Assembly (NCBI GenBank): GCA_009777165.1
Contig: WRML01000185.1
Location: forward strand, 1-5,275
Origin: Kiritimatiellota bacterium
GTDB lineage: Bacteria > Verrucomicrobiota > Kiritimatiellia > RFP12 > UBA1067
Length of the DNA stretch: 5,275 nucleotides
Direction: 5' to 3'
The translations under genes were made by a program, and so were the position numbers. Position 1 is the first letter of the stretch. Every line of letters begins with the position of its first letter. The notes beneath the pieces were generated by a model. The model was not told the DNA's origin, searched no databases, and was given only the letters and a program-made list of their open reading frames with translations. Positions 4,679-5,275 of this stretch are shown in pieces.

Positions 4679-4767
4679 CGAGTAGCTAGTAACTAGTTGC
4701 TAGTAACTAGTTACATTGCTACCTGTCATTGAACTAGCAACTAGCTACTAGCTACTAGTTACTAAAA
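4660..4767. repeat. Heptamer array forming a 30-bp inverted repeat, between trpB and trpA
   Basis: Eight units on the left (4660-4715: CGTAACG, AGTAACT, CGTAACG, AGTAGCT, AGTAACT, AGTTGCT, AGTAACT, AGTTACA) face five on the right (4733-4767: ACTAGCA, ACTAGCT, ACTAGCT, ACTAGTT, ACTAAAA). Positions 4675-4704 and 4733-4762 are inverted repeats with 28 of 30 matches. The region between them contains CATTGCT at 4714-4720. The left end lies in the trpB coding sequence and supplies its stop (4676-4678). The right end stops 5 nt before the trpA ribosome binding site. Confidence 0.85.
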
Positions 4768-4773
4768 AAGGAG
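4768..4773 (+). promoter_or_regulatory. trpA ribosome binding site
   Basis: AAGGAG within AAAAAAGGAG, 8 nt before the ATG at 4782. It supports this ATG as the start even though TrpA is usually longer at the N terminus. Confidence 0.85.
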
Positions 4774-4781
4774 ACCACCAA

Positions 4782-5275
4782 ATGACCCTCATCCCATTCA
4801 TCACCGCAGGATACCCGACGCTTGATGCGTTCTGGGCAAGTTTGCGGGAGCTGGACGACAACGGCGCGGACATCATCGAGATCGGCGTGCCGTTCTCCGA
4901 CCCCGTCGCCGACGGTCCCGTCATCGAGGCCGCCTCGCAACAGGCACTCGCCAACGGCGTAACGCTCGATTGGATCCTCGACGGCCTGCGCCAACGGAAA
5001 GGACAGTACAAGGCGAGGATTGTCCTCATGGGCTACCTCAACCCGTTCCTGCAATACGGCTTCGCACGGCTCGCGGAGGCGGCGGCGGAGATCGGCGTGT
5101 ACGGGCTGATCATCCCCGACCTGCCTCTGGACGAGGATGCGGAGTACCGCGCCGCACTGCGCGGAAAAGGCATCCACCTCATCCCGCTGGTCGCGCCCAA
5201 CACGCCGCTGGAACGCATGAGGCGTTACGCCGCCGTCGCCAGCGGGTACGTCTATGTCGTCTCCGTGCTGGGGAC
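4782..5275 (+). CDS. trpA: Tryptophan synthase alpha chain (3' end beyond the window)
   Basis: A TIM-barrel subunit that cleaves indole-3-glycerol phosphate to indole and glyceraldehyde-3-phosphate and passes indole to TrpB. About 164 of an expected 250-265 residues are visible. Motifs: LIPFITAGYP (3-12), IIEIGVPFSDPVADGP (31-46; catalytic Glu33 and Asp44, the equivalents of E. coli Glu49 and Asp60), GYLNPFLQYG (about 87-96), GLIIPDLP, LIPLVAPNTP and finally YVYVVSVLGT, where the window cuts the gene. The N terminus is short: it begins almost directly at the first beta strand and lacks the usual 12-18 residues of helix 0. The strong AAGGAG placed 8 nt upstream, with repeats before it, argues that this short start is real. 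Confidence 0.95.
   Translation, partial: MTLIPFITAGYPTLDAFWASLRELDDNGADIIEIGVPFSDPVADGPVIEAASQQALANGVTLDWILDGLRQRKGQYKARIVLMGYLNPFLQYGFARLAEAAAEIGVYGLIIPDLPLDEDAEYRAALRGKGIHLIPLVAPNTPLERMRRYAAVASGYVYVVSVLG

Overview
The window is GC-rich bacterial DNA with all genes on the + strand. It carries the 3' end of a type I mannose-6-phosphate isomerase gene (manA-like), a complete M50/site-2-type membrane zinc protease, and then a tryptophan biosynthesis cluster in the order trpC, trpF, trpB, trpA, with trpA cut by the window end. trpC and trpF are separate genes, unlike the enterobacterial trpCF fusion. The host cannot be named from the sequence. The codon use, the spacious junctions filled with short repeats and the poly-G/poly-C tracts look to me like an environmental or gut lineage such as the PVC group (Verrucomicrobiota/Kiritimatiellota/Lentisphaerota), but this is a weak guess.

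Layout: 1-257 manA 3' end; 258-370 a decamer repeat and a heptamer array; 371-1276 M50 protease; 1277-1679 a 403-nt regulatory gap; 1680-2459 trpC; 2460-2752 a 252-bp palindromic element set between two copies of a heptamer array; 2753-3385 trpF; 3386-3496 a perfect 29-bp inverted repeat made of heptamers; 3497-4678 trpB; 4679-4781 a second heptamer-built inverted repeat; 4782-end trpA.

The 403-nt gap holds a very good sigma70-type promoter (TTGACG, 17 nt, TATAGT) enclosed by two identical 18-bp palindromes. It is followed by a Trp-free 42-codon small ORF with a ribosome binding site. The trp genes form one chemical route: TrpF isomerises phosphoribosylanthranilate to CdRP, TrpC closes the indole ring to give indole-3-glycerol phosphate, TrpA splits off indole, and TrpB joins indole to serine. 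trpE, trpG and trpD are not in the window.

The most unusual content is not a gene family but a repeat behaviour. Degenerate 7-nt tandem arrays, each with a different heptamer, sit at the junction upstream of the M50 gene and at all three junctions within the trp cluster. They run into the coding ends of trpC, trpF and trpB, and one six-unit array (42 nt, 14 codons) lies in frame inside trpF. Two arrays are arranged as long inverted repeats directly upstream of the trpB and trpA ribosome binding sites, and their loops share the 7-mer CATTGCT. Other oddities are ten G or C homopolymers of 8-13 nt inside reading frames, an Ala in place of a normally invariant active-site Glu in TrpC, and a shortened mobile loop in TrpF.
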